Assembly: GCA_031276865.1 (NCBI GenBank)
Contig: JAISMF010000020.1
Span: 1 to 64,000 of the forward strand
DNA from: Deltaproteobacteria bacterium
GTDB taxonomy: Bacteria; Desulfobacterota; Desulfarculia; Adiutricales; Adiutricaceae
Direction of reading: 5' to 3'
DNA: 64,000 nt
This document shows positions 1 to 9,359 of this stretch, piece by piece. The translations under genes were made by a program, and so were the position numbers. The notes under the pieces were generated by a model. It ran no database searches, had not been told where the DNA came from, and worked only from the letters and a program-made list of their open reading frames with translations. The number at the start of each line of letters is the position of its first letter. Within the stretch, counting starts at the first letter, position 1.

Positions 1-427
1 CTCCCATATTTAGTCAAATAAAGGTCCCTTTTTTGATTAAGGGAGTAATATGCTAAATTAAAAGAATGCAATTGTCAAGAATTCCTCCTAAAATCACCAC
101 CAATTACTTGAAGCACCCCGCCCGGGCCTTCCGTCTTCGGAGCCGGGCGGACGCCTTTCAAGCGTTAAATTTAGTTATTGTAATTAAATATTAAATTTGT
201 ATTTTATTGCGGCGGGGAGGCTGCGGATTCGGGAGGGATGGGGGAAATAGGCGCTTCGTTTCAGCGGAAGATAGGGAGGGGTCGCGGGGGGGGGCTTCGG
301 GAGGGGGGCGCCGAAAAAGGGGGGGACGGGGGAAAACAGGGCGGCGGGACTGGAAAATCCTTTTTAAGCGCCGCCGCGGCGAAGTTTCCCCCGGGGCTTG
401 CGCGCTTTTAAATCCGCTCCGGTTATT

Positions 428-1300
428 TCAGGCGCCGAAGCGCTTGGGAGCGGCGTAGCGGGAGGGAGGCATGTGGAGGCGGGTGAAATTCTGGGCCTGG
501 GCGGGCTCCTCCGGGACTTCCAGCTCCCGGGCCAGCCGCAGCATGGATTCCTTGAGGATTTCCAGGTCCTTGTAATATTCGATGAGCACGATGGGTTTGA
601 GTCCGGCCCGCCTGGTCCGCTCCAGGACGAAGGAGAGCCAGGCCCACTCCCGCTCCTCGGGGTATTCGTGGGTGTCCACCCCCAGGCGTCTGGGCTCGGC
701 GGGGAGGTAGGGTCTGGAGACGTGGATTTCCACCACCTTTTCCAAGGGAAGGCGCTCCAGGTAGTAGAAGGGATCGAATCCCATGTTCACGGCGCTGATG
801 GCGGCGTGGGCCAGATCCAAAACGAGCCCGGCGTTGAATTTTTCTAAAAACTCGGCGATGAAATCCGGGTCGCAGACGAGGTTGTAGAGGCCGGTCGGGT
901 AGAAATTATAGTTCTCCAGGCCCACGGGGCCGTCGTAGGCCGTCCGCAACAGCTTCATATTGCTCTTGGCGCGCTCGCGGATGGCTTTGGCTCCCAGGAT
1001 GGGGGACAGGGGCATGACGCCCTCGTGGCGTCTGGCGGAGGGACCCAGATCGCAGCTGAAAAGGGCGGGCCGAGTCGCCTCGAGGTGGGCCTTGACCGGC
1101 GGAAACTGGTCTTTGAAGTCGTCTTCGACGACGCCGTAGCCCCAGTGGAAGACCCGGGGAATCTCGGGGGGCAGAAAGGAGGGGGGATCGGGGTTCTTGA
1201 CCTCCAGAACGTCGGCCATCCGAATGAGCTCGTTGGTCGTGGGGTTCGACCGATCGAAGAGATGGGACACCGGTAGGCCCAGAAAAGCCGCTCTCGTCAT
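428..1300 (-). CDS. DUF692/MNIO-like TIM-barrel protein
   Basis: ORF 428..1414(-); Met at 1300 preceded by AAGGAG. Motifs GLENYNFYPTG, LVLDLAHAAISAVNMG, VVEIHVSRP resemble the DUF692 / xylose-isomerase-like fold. Confidence 0.6.
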   Translation of the reverse strand: MTRAAFLGLPVSHLFDRSNPTTNELIRMADVLEVKNPDPPSFLPPEIPRVFHWGYGVVEDDFKDQFPPVKAHLEATRPALFSCDLGPSARRHEGVMPLSPILGAKAIRERAKSNMKLLRTAYDGPVGLENYNFYPTGLYNLVCDPDFIAEFLEKFNAGLVLDLAHAAISAVNMGFDPFYYLERLPLEKVVEIHVSRPYLPAEPRRLGVDTHEYPEEREWAWLSFVLERTRRAGLKPIVLIEYYKDLEILKESMLRLARELEVPEEPAQAQNFTRLHMPPSRYAAPKRFGA

Positions 1301-1897
1301 GAATCGCTCTCCTTCGGGTTCAAAAGGAGGGAAAACGTTTCCCGCGCGTCCGTGTTTTCCGCCCCGCCGTCCGGGGGCTCCGCCCCCGGACGGCGGAAGG
1401 GCGCGTGAAATCAAAAACCGTATCGTTCGAGCTTCGGTAAGTCCGTTTCGGGATAAATCCGGCTAATCGTCCCGCTGCTTCGAGGACGGCGTTTTACCCG
1501 AGGCGGGGCTGTTTCAAGTATAGCACAGTTATTTTACGAAACCGTGAAAAAAATTTGTTTGAAAAAATTTCCCCGGGTGCGTTTACGCCCGCTAAAGCTC
1601 CAAGATCCGGATGAAAACCGCGCGGTGCGCTTTCCCTTAAGGATTCATCATCTAGTCTTCTATATGATTTTTGACGCGTTTAAAAAAAACCGATTGAAAG
1701 ATCCCGAGGGAAAACCGCGGAAACGGAGGAAGCCACGCGAGCCGTTAAAGCCCGTAAGACGCCCGCCTCCGACGGTTTCCGGCGGATGAGGCTAAAGATG
1801 GTTTTTGGGGAAAATTTTCAAAATTATTCAAATTCAACCGGACGCCTAATTGAACCGGACGCCTAGCGATTTTTTTTAAAGCCGGACACGGAAAAAT

Positions 1898-2914
1898 TCA
1901 CCTAGGGAAACGGAGATTTTTTTTCAAGATCACTTCGCCTCGCGAAAGATCCTTTCCGGCGGAATACTTGGCGAAATCCTCTCCCGGACTTAAAAGCCCT
2001 CGTCTCCCAGGGCCCGGCCCGACGCGTAAAAAAACAAGGTCGTTCAAGCTTAAGTTCTTTCCCTTTTTTATATCCGCCCCGGCCACGGCGAAGCGGCGGA
2101 TGAGATCCGGCCTCTCGGAGGGAAGCGGAGCCTTAACGGGGCTTCCCCAATAAGGGCCGCTTCTGGGATCCCCTTGGGGGATTTTTTCCCGCCCGGAAAG
2201 CCTCGCCGCCTCGGAGGGGAGGATGCTCATGAAGTTGTCGCCGCCTTTGAGGGTTCTATCGGTCGTGAAGTGCTTCTCCACCGCCAGGGCGGATTCTCCC
2301 AGGGCCATGAGGGCGGCCTCCGTTCCCAGGCTGTGATCGGAGAGGCCCGCCGGAAGGCCGCGTTCGAGCCACGCGGCCATGACCGCGAGGTGGACATCCT
2401 CCGGGGGGCAGGGATACAGGGAGGTGCATTGCAGGAGGGCCAGGGGCGGCGCCTTGAGGAGGGCCAGAGCCTCGTCCACCTCGCTTTGAGCGGAGGCTCC
2501 GGTGGAGAGGATCAGGGGAATTCCCGAAAGCGCGGCGGTTCGGATGAGGGGATGGAAGTCGATGTCCCCGGAGGAAATTTTTATGAAGTCGGCTTTAAAG
2601 TCGCATGCGAGCTCCACCGCCTCCCGGGAGAAGACGCTTACGCCGCATCTAAGGGAAAGATCGTGGGAGAGCTTGATTAAATCCGCGAGAAGTCCGAAGT
2701 CCGTCTCCTCTTTCAGAAGCTCGGAGTAGGCCGGATTGTCCGGGTGGACGAGTTCGGAAACCCGGTAGGCCTGAAACTTCACCGCCCAGGCGCCCGTTTC
2801 GGCGGCGGCCTCCACCATGGAGCGGGCGAGGGCCGGATCGCCTTGGTGGTTTCCCCCTATCTCGAGGATTATCCTCCCCTTTTCGGGGCGGTTCATTTCC
2901 CGCATGGACACCAT
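1898..2914 (-). CDS. N-acetylneuraminate (sialic acid) synthase family protein, NeuB-like with C-terminal SAF-like domain
   Basis: EIGGNHQGDPALARSMVEAAAETGAWAVKFQAY, KISSGDIDFHPLI, LSDHSLGTEAALMAL, EKHFTTDRTLKGGDN. Confidence 0.85.
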   Translation of the reverse strand: MVSMREMNRPEKGRIILEIGGNHQGDPALARSMVEAAAETGAWAVKFQAYRVSELVHPDNPAYSELLKEETDFGLLADLIKLSHDLSLRCGVSVFSREAVELACDFKADFIKISSGDIDFHPLIRTAALSGIPLILSTGASAQSEVDEALALLKAPPLALLQCTSLYPCPPEDVHLAVMAAWLERGLPAGLSDHSLGTEAALMALGESALAVEKHFTTDRTLKGGDNFMSILPSEAARLSGREKIPQGDPRSGPYWGSPVKAPLPSERPDLIRRFAVAGADIKKGKNLSLNDLVFLRVGPGPGRRGLLSPGEDFAKYSAGKDLSRGEVILKKNLRFPR

Positions 2915-2974
2915 GTGTCTTCCGGCCGGAAGCCCTCCGTCTTGACGATTAAAAGCGTCCGGCGCGACGACGGC

Positions 2975-3310
2975 TTAGTAGGCCGAGGTCAGGACTCCTC
3001 CGGAAAAGGTCGCGCGCAGCACGTCGTCCGCCCCGTCTATCATCACTATCTTGTCGTTTTCGGATCCCGGCATGTCCACGAAAAGCCGCAAAACCGAGCG
3101 CTTGAAGGAGAAGGTGTAGAGGTCGTCGCCGGAGACTTTTTCCCGGGAGCTGGGCTCCCCCAGGGCCATGATGAGCTCCGCCGGAGTGGTGCGTCCGATG
3201 GTGACGTTTAAGGTGATGGTGTCCAGATCGGCGGGATAGGGCTCGTAGCAGCCGGCGAATAAACACGCGAAAAGAAGGACCGCGAGGGCGGGGAGGGTTA
3301 TTTGTCTCAT
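2975..3310 (-). CDS. small lipoprotein, BamE/SmpA-like
   Basis: Signal peptide with lipobox LFAGC; short beta-rich protein with 'IGRTTPAELIMALGEPSSREKV' similar to SmpA/OmlA folds. Confidence 0.6.
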   Translation of the reverse strand: MRQITLPALAVLLFACLFAGCYEPYPADLDTITLNVTIGRTTPAELIMALGEPSSREKVSGDDLYTFSFKRSVLRLFVDMPGSENDKIVMIDGADDVLRATFSGGVLTSAY

Positions 3311-3491
3311 TAAAAGCCACCTTATGAATTTGGAATTTTTTTTTGGCGCGGATTAAGGATCGAAAAAGGCGGCGTCTTTTCCAGGAAGAAAACGGTTCGC
3401 CGGATCTGGTCTTCCAAGCTTTCCAAAGAGCCCGCTCGAGCCCCTCGGGGCCTCCTCCGAAGCCGATAAGGGAGGGCCGACTCCGGGGGGG

Positions 3492-4502
3492 TCAGATCTC
3501 CCTTCGCGCCCGGTCTTCCTTTCCGACTTGATCCTCGTCCGGCGCCAGGCCCTCCTTTTGGGAGCGGCCGAGGTCCTCGTCTTCCATTCTTTTCAAATCG
3601 GAGGAATAGGAGCCGGGGAGGGGATCCATTTTGATGATGATCCCCTCCAGGCGGATGAGCCCCGTGGACCGGTATTCCGGACGGTTGAGGGAGAAGAGGT
3701 AGGATCTCTCCAACAGCAGGGGATGGAGGTGCGTGAGGAGGTTTTTTTTGAAGTTGTCCTGGCTGATGAGGTTTAAAACCGACACCTGGGGCAGGGCGTA
3801 GGGATTGAAGTCGAAAACCGCCGGACTTTTAAATATCCTGGAGGGCGGACAGCGCTCCAAAAGCATGGTCACGTCCAGGGCCTCCTTGGGGACGCAGCCT
3901 AAAAGGAACGTGTTGTGGGAGCGGTAGAACTCCTTGCGGCCCACGGCCCGGATCCATAGTTCGCCTTGGGAGTTTATCTCGATGTTTTTATAATTGCTCC
4001 CGAGCAGCCAGGAGGCGTGGCGCACGTTGTTCTTGATGGCCACGTCCTGGAGGCCCAGGAGCACGTTTCGAGCCGAAAGGCCCGGAGGCCCCTCGTCCCC
4101 CTCGCGGTAAACGCTCGTTTCGGAGCCGGCCCCCTGGGCCAGAAAGCTCCAGAAGCCCTCGGCCAGCCGCTCTTCTTTCGCGAGCTGGCTGTAGAGCTTG
4201 TCCTGCAAAAGGAGCGCGTTGCGGTGGGCCGCGGCCGGATGGGTGAGGAGGTAGTCCTTGCGGTATTTCCGGAAGGACCCCTGGTTTTTTTCCAGATCCA
4301 GGGCCTCGAAGGCCAGATTCAGCTCCACCGCCCTGGCGTTGGCCTTCTCTTTGCGCTTCCCGACGGTGTCGGGATGGAAGGTTTTCAAGAGGCTGCGATA
4401 CATGGTCTTAAGGACCGCGAAGAGCTCCTTTTCGCTCAGCTCGCCCACCAGGGCCGGGGTCAGGCCGAATATTTCAAAGGGGTTGCGGGCCACTTCATCC
4501 AC
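3492..4502 (-). CDS. J-domain (DnaJ-like N-terminus) protein
   Basis: NPFEIFGL...MYRSLLKTFHPDTVGKRKEKANARAVELNLAFEAL with HPD; overlaps surE stop by 8 nt. Confidence 0.7.
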   Translation of the reverse strand: MDEVARNPFEIFGLTPALVGELSEKELFAVLKTMYRSLLKTFHPDTVGKRKEKANARAVELNLAFEALDLEKNQGSFRKYRKDYLLTHPAAAHRNALLLQDKLYSQLAKEERLAEGFWSFLAQGAGSETSVYREGDEGPPGLSARNVLLGLQDVAIKNNVRHASWLLGSNYKNIEINSQGELWIRAVGRKEFYRSHNTFLLGCVPKEALDVTMLLERCPPSRIFKSPAVFDFNPYALPQVSVLNLISQDNFKKNLLTHLHPLLLERSYLFSLNRPEYRSTGLIRLEGIIIKMDPLPGSYSSDLKRMEDEDLGRSQKEGLAPDEDQVGKEDRARREI

Positions 4503-5262
4503 CGGAGGGGGGGCCCGGATCTTTTCCGGAGAGCCTTTGGAGGGTGTCCGGCGAGACTCCCACGGGAACTATGGGGGAGACGGTGACGCGGCCCTGGGTG
4601 TAGTGCCAGACGTCCGTCTCCCGGGGTTCCAGATGATCGTCTTTCCGGCGGTAGCGGACGCACTCCAGGGTGTCTTCGTCTATTCTAACGGTTTCCAGGA
4701 AATCGTAGGGGGTGGCCTCATGGGGTTTCACCCACTTGAAGCCCGGGACCTTTATTTCCGGCGGGATGTTGATGTTTAAGACCACCTCCCGGGGTATCTT
4801 CCAGCCCGGGTAGGCCGAAACGGCCGCGGCCGTGACTTCGCCCACCTTCTCCCAGTCGGGGGGGAGCTCGTTTCCCACCGAGACGGCCAGGGCGGGATAG
4901 CCGGCGCAGGCGGCCTCCAGGGCCGCCCCCACGGTGCCGGAATAGTTTATGTCGTAGGCCAGGTTGGTGTCGTTGTTGACCCCGCTTATCACCAGCTCTA
5001 TGGGCGGGTGGTTGAAGAGGCTTAGGCCCAGGCGGCAGGCGTCCGCGGGCGAGCCGGAGACCGCGTGGGCCTCGGCTCCGGAAAGCAGGGCCGCTCTCTT
5101 GACGGTCATGGTTTTTCGGAGGGTGACGGCGTGGGAGGAGCCGGAACGCTGCTCCGCCGGGGCGCAGACGATCACGTCGTGTCCGGCCGCGGCGAGACCC
5201 AGGTAGGCCGCGTTAATGCCGTCGGCCGACACGCCGTCGTCGTTGGTTAAAAGGATCCGCAA
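4495..5262 (-). CDS. surE: 5'/3'-nucleotidase SurE
   Basis: MRILLTNDDGVSADGINAAY, APAEQRSGSSHAVTL, SGVNNDTNLAYDINYSGTVGAA. Confidence 0.93.
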   Translation of the reverse strand: MRILLTNDDGVSADGINAAYLGLAAAGHDVIVCAPAEQRSGSSHAVTLRKTMTVKRAALLSGAEAHAVSGSPADACRLGLSLFNHPPIELVISGVNNDTNLAYDINYSGTVGAALEAACAGYPALAVSVGNELPPDWEKVGEVTAAAVSAYPGWKIPREVVLNINIPPEIKVPGFKWVKPHEATPYDFLETVRIDEDTLECVRYRRKDDHLEPRETDVWHYTQGRVTVSPIVPVGVSPDTLQRLSGKDPGPPSGG

Positions 5263-5317
5263 GGTCTCTCCTATGAGGAAACGATGTCTTTAGGCCCCTT
5301 CGGGCGCGGGTTGATGG

Positions 5318-6007
5318 TTAGTTGGAAACCGGGAGGGCCGCGGAGCCCGCCTCTCCGGCGGCTTCCAGGGGCGGGGTCACCCTGTTTAAAGTTTCTCCCT
5401 CCGGGGCTCCGATCTCTCCCCGCATGAGGAGGCGCAGACGGGGCCGTTCGGGGTCGTTGGAGAGGACCGTCACGGATTTCACATAATTCTGGCCCGCCCA
5501 TTCGCGGTAGAGGTCCACGTTCACCGTCACCTTGCCGCTTTTTCCGGGCGGAATGAATTTATCGAAGCTCACCACCGTGCAGCCGCAGCCCGGCACCACC
5601 TCGTAGATGAGCAGGGCGTCGTCGCCCTCGTTTGTCATGGTGAAATCGTGCGCGATGGTGGTTCCGGCCGGACTGGCGCCGCCGTCGAACTCCATGGCGT
5701 CGAAGCTTATTTTGGGAGCCGTGACGGCCTCCTCCCCTTCAGCCGCCCCCTCCGCCGGGGCGGGGGCGCCGCTTTGAAGCGTTTGGTCCGCCTGGGGGCT
5801 TTCCCCGCTTAAAGCGTTTCCGGCGCCCTTGGGTCCGTCCGGAGCCGGGGCGGCCGGGTCGTCCGGAGCCGGGGCGGCCGAGACGTCCGGAGCCGGGGCG
5901 GCGTCCCCGGCCGCGGCCGAAGGGGCGTCCTGGCCGGAGGCGGGAAGGCTCATCCAGGGGAGGGCCAGGAGAATAACGGTCAGAAGGGGGATCGATAGTT
6001 TTATCAT
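5318..6007 (-). CDS. DUF1573 domain protein with Ala/Pro/Asp repeat linker
   Basis: ISFDAMEFDGG...HDFTMTNEGDDALLIYEVVPGCGCTVVSFDKFIPPGKSGKVTV is DUF1573-like; signal peptide; AAPAPD repeats. Confidence 0.75.
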   Translation of the reverse strand: MIKLSIPLLTVILLALPWMSLPASGQDAPSAAAGDAAPAPDVSAAPAPDDPAAPAPDGPKGAGNALSGESPQADQTLQSGAPAPAEGAAEGEEAVTAPKISFDAMEFDGGASPAGTTIAHDFTMTNEGDDALLIYEVVPGCGCTVVSFDKFIPPGKSGKVTVNVDLYREWAGQNYVKSVTVLSNDPERPRLRLLMRGEIGAPEGETLNRVTPPLEAAGEAGSAALPVSN

Positions 6008-6721
6008 GCCTTGCTCGCGAAAACAGCCTTTCTGGAATTGAACGGAAGCCGGAGCTCTCCGGTGTGAGGGAAATTATACACCGATTAGGCGGCGTTTTCA
6101 GCTGAAAAGCGAAAACGCCTATTCGGCGAGCGTCTCCCCGGCGAGGCTTGGTCCTTCGGCGCCCTGAAACGCCGCCGGAGGCGCGGGGGGCGATGATGGG
6201 GGGGCTTTTTCTCCGATGCCAAGTGAGCCTCCCCGGGGCGAATTGGCGGTGGATGTTGATATGGTCTATATTTTAATATAATTTTAAAAATTTTTATTAT
6301 TTTAAGCGTAATAATTAAAGACAATTTTCTAAATAATGAAATTATTTCAAATTAAATCCACCCGAGGCTGAAAAGCTGATGAAACAGGTGAAAATCCGCC
6401 GCCGTCTTCGCCGGATTTTAGCTAAAGCTTTCCCGGGCGGTTTGTTCATTCCAAGCGGGAGAAAGCCGCCGAAGAACGAAAAAAGCCCCGGGTTCCGCGG
6501 GGCGCGGGTTTTTCAGCCGTTTCCGGATCTTGGCCAGGGAAAGCGGCGCCAGGTCGGGGAGCCTTGTTTAAGGGGCGGATTTTGAATTGGACGGTTCCTG
6601 GCGGCGGGAGGGCGGGGCCGCGAAGGAGAGGGCGGCGGCGGAGACGGGCCGCGCTCGATGCGCGAGGGCCGCCGAGGCGCTCCGGCCGGAGGGGTCGGCG
6701 CTTTGAGGGGCGAAAGGCGGG

Positions 6722-7921
6722 TTAGTAATCCAAGAGGGAGGAAAGATCGTCGTCGTCGTCTCCGAAATCATCGTCTTCGTCGTCATCCTCTTCCGCGGCG
6801 TCGGATTCACCGGCGCCTTCCTCGTCGGCGCTTTTTTCCTCGTCTTCTCGTTTTTCGTCCTCCGTCGGTTTCGCGGCCAGTCCCTCGACTTCCGAGTAAA
6901 CGGACGCGATTTTATTCAGGAGAGACTGGCCGTCGCCGGACTCGGCGGTCCAGGACGATATAAGCGACATCAAAGCGGAGGCGCCGCCCAGACGGTAAAA
7001 TCCGGAAAGATACGCCGAAACGGCTCCGGCCTCGCGCTCCGAGGCTCCCGGAAGATCCATGAAAAAGGAGTCGTTCACGCTGATGACGGAGTTGGGCTGA
7101 AGTTTCACAAAGCGAAGCTCTCCGGCGGGGAAAAAGGCCGTCTCCCCCTTGGAGTTGCGTAAGGACAATCCGGCCGGGGAGCACAGAAAACACGCGTCCG
7201 GCGAGTTGGATTCGGATTTGTCGTACAGGAGGACCGCGGCGGACGGGTCCGCCCCCGGCGCCAGCCTTCCCGCCGCGTTCTCCAAAGCGGCGGACGGGAT
7301 GTTCGGGGAGACGAACAAACTGGACATGTAAAAGAGCCTCTCCTTTACTTTCGCGAGTCGCGCTTCGTCCGCTGGATCGTCTTTAATGGAGGGGGCGTCT
7401 TTTACGGAAGTCGGGGCGGAGGCGCCGGTTCCGGCGTCGGCGCTTCGTTTCGTTTTCGTCTTTTTCTTGACGAACCTGGGATCGATGGGGTATTGGGGGT
7501 TTAGTTGGGGGAAAAAACCTCCGGCCGCGTACCCGTCTTTCACGGTTTTGATGATAAAGGCGAGTCGCTCCGCCCGTTCGGGATCCAGGCGGTTGAAATT
7601 GAACACGTGTTTTTCGTTTATAAACAGGGCGTTTAATTTCGTCTCAATCGATTCTATGCCGCTGAACGCGAAATGAAACGGCTCCATGCCATTGCTTTTG
7701 CCGTGAACGCCTATATCGGTTATCATGAGGCTCGCTTTGCAGTTTTTCAAAAGAGTGTCGTCATAGAGAAAGTCCACGTCTTGAACGTCTTCGTAAGCCG
7801 CGTACGATTTTATCGCGTTGGAAAGCTCTTTTAGCGGTATGGTTGGCCATAAAAAGATCCGAGGAGAGTTTAGAAGCCCGCCGCCGTACTGATTAAACAC
7901 GCCGTCGATTATATAATTCAT
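6722..7921 (-). CDS. Uncharacterised protein with two copies of a ~110-aa domain and an acidic C-terminus
   Basis: 399-aa ORF; copies at aa ~22-131 and ~202-312; ends EEDDDEDDDFGDDDDDLSSLLDY; adjacent to a related gene. Confidence 0.7.
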   Translation of the reverse strand: MNYIIDGVFNQYGGGLLNSPRIFLWPTIPLKELSNAIKSYAAYEDVQDVDFLYDDTLLKNCKASLMITDIGVHGKSNGMEPFHFAFSGIESIETKLNALFINEKHVFNFNRLDPERAERLAFIIKTVKDGYAAGGFFPQLNPQYPIDPRFVKKKTKTKRSADAGTGASAPTSVKDAPSIKDDPADEARLAKVKERLFYMSSLFVSPNIPSAALENAAGRLAPGADPSAAVLLYDKSESNSPDACFLCSPAGLSLRNSKGETAFFPAGELRFVKLQPNSVISVNDSFFMDLPGASEREAGAVSAYLSGFYRLGGASALMSLISSWTAESGDGQSLLNKIASVYSEVEGLAAKPTEDEKREDEEKSADEEGAGESDAAEEDDDEDDDFGDDDDDLSSLLDY

Positions 7922-7970
7922 TGTTATTTTCCTCGTGAAAAATGTCGCGCGGTTTTCATTTTTGATTGAT

Positions 7971-9359
7971 TTAGACGTATTTTAAGAGTTTTAAGCGTCT
8001 ACTTAGGCCAGGCGTGATAAACAACCCGTAAAAAATCCGTTTGAATTTCAAGGGGGTGAATTCTATTTCCATGGCCGAAACTTTAGCTATTCCGTAACGA
8101 GCGTTGTAAATCGAATAAACGTAATCAATCAACCCCGCGCGTTCGCATGCGGCCGCGTCGGCTTTCGCGACTAATTTCCGAGAGCAACTGGTGAGAAGGA
8201 CGGCCGCCGCGGGGAAGCAGACGTAGGTTAAAGTAAAGGCCAGACTAAACCGTTCCGTCAGACGGGTGTCGGAAATGAGCCATTTGTATCCTTTAAGTAA
8301 GAGCCGTCTTAGGGATTTTATGGAGATGAAACGGAATTCAAAAACCAAGGGTAAATATATGGCTTTCAGGAAGAGACCCAATATCAGACTCGGGATTAAA
8401 AACACCGAGAGCATTTTTAACATTTCTTTGTAATCGTTATTCACGCTTAAAGACAACGCGTAAAGAAACATGGATTTTAATTCGGTTTTAGAACATTGTT
8501 TGATCGCTTTCGACGTGAGGAACAGGTGGTGGCCTTTTTTGGCCGGAAGCATAAAGGAGTTGATTTCGGAGCTTTTATAGACCTGTATTAAAATCCGTTC
8601 TCCGACGTTGAGCTCCGCCGCCGCCTCGTTTAAAACGTTGTAAATTCTGGTTTTATCCAAAGACAATTTAGCGTCCAGATTGATGGGCTGGGCCTGGAGT
8701 TGAAACACGGCTATTTTATCCATATATCTATGGTACAGATACGCGAGCGGAGCGACTATTAATATGGGCGCCCCCAGGAGAATCCAGGGAACGAGGCAGA
8801 ACGCGTAAAATATATAAGCGTGGTAAGGTTTTAAAACGGAATCGGCGCCAGCGGCCGCCGTCTGGGAAAATGGCGCCTTTTCTTGAGGCGCGGCTTTAAG
8901 ATCTTTTTTCGCTTTGATGACGTCTTTAAGGATGTTTAGAAGGGTCGCGCGGTTCTTCGATTCAACGCTTGAGAATTCGTGCGATAACTTTTTATTGATT
9001 ATCAATTCTTTATCTACAACGTCCGCGTGGTGTAAATCGCTGAATTTAATCATGAAGCGGTCGAACGCGTCTTTCCAGTATAGCGCGTTTTCCGTCAATA
9101 TAAGCCCCGCTTTTCCGTTGGAGAATATCGAAGTGTCCAGCAGCAGGAGGATATCCGCCGGATTGATATGTTTAGCTATGGCTTTCACGGCGTTGGCGGC
9201 TATTTCCGGAGGTATGTCCGGGGCGAAGAACATTTGATCGCTTTCCGACTCGAGGATCTTTTGAACGTCTTCCTCTTCTGTTTTCTGTTTTTGGACGTCT
9301 TTAAAATAGGGATCGGAGGAATATTTTTTTAAAATATCACGTACGGAAATTTCCGGCAT
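7971..9359 (-). CDS. Membrane protein: N-terminal domain shared with neighbour plus degenerate M48 (HtpX-like) peptidase domain
   Basis: EINSFMLPAKKGHHLFLTSKAIKQCSKTELKSMFLYALSLSVNND and SRKLVAKADAAACERAG align with M48 proteins but lack HExxH; start Met at 9359 with AAGGTGG. Confidence 0.7.
   Translation of the reverse strand: MPEISVRDILKKYSSDPYFKDVQKQKTEEEDVQKILESESDQMFFAPDIPPEIAANAVKAIAKHINPADILLLLDTSIFSNGKAGLILTENALYWKDAFDRFMIKFSDLHHADVVDKELIINKKLSHEFSSVESKNRATLLNILKDVIKAKKDLKAAPQEKAPFSQTAAAGADSVLKPYHAYIFYAFCLVPWILLGAPILIVAPLAYLYHRYMDKIAVFQLQAQPINLDAKLSLDKTRIYNVLNEAAAELNVGERILIQVYKSSEINSFMLPAKKGHHLFLTSKAIKQCSKTELKSMFLYALSLSVNNDYKEMLKMLSVFLIPSLILGLFLKAIYLPLVFEFRFISIKSLRRLLLKGYKWLISDTRLTERFSLAFTLTYVCFPAAAVLLTSCSRKLVAKADAAACERAGLIDYVYSIYNARYGIAKVSAMEIEFTPLKFKRIFYGLFITPGLSRRLKLLKYV

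Noticed and set aside
6350-6440. Possible cobalamin-type riboswitch (caggtgaaaatccgccgc)
   Set aside because: Only a short resemblance; no complete conserved core and no downstream transport or B12 gene in the right orientation
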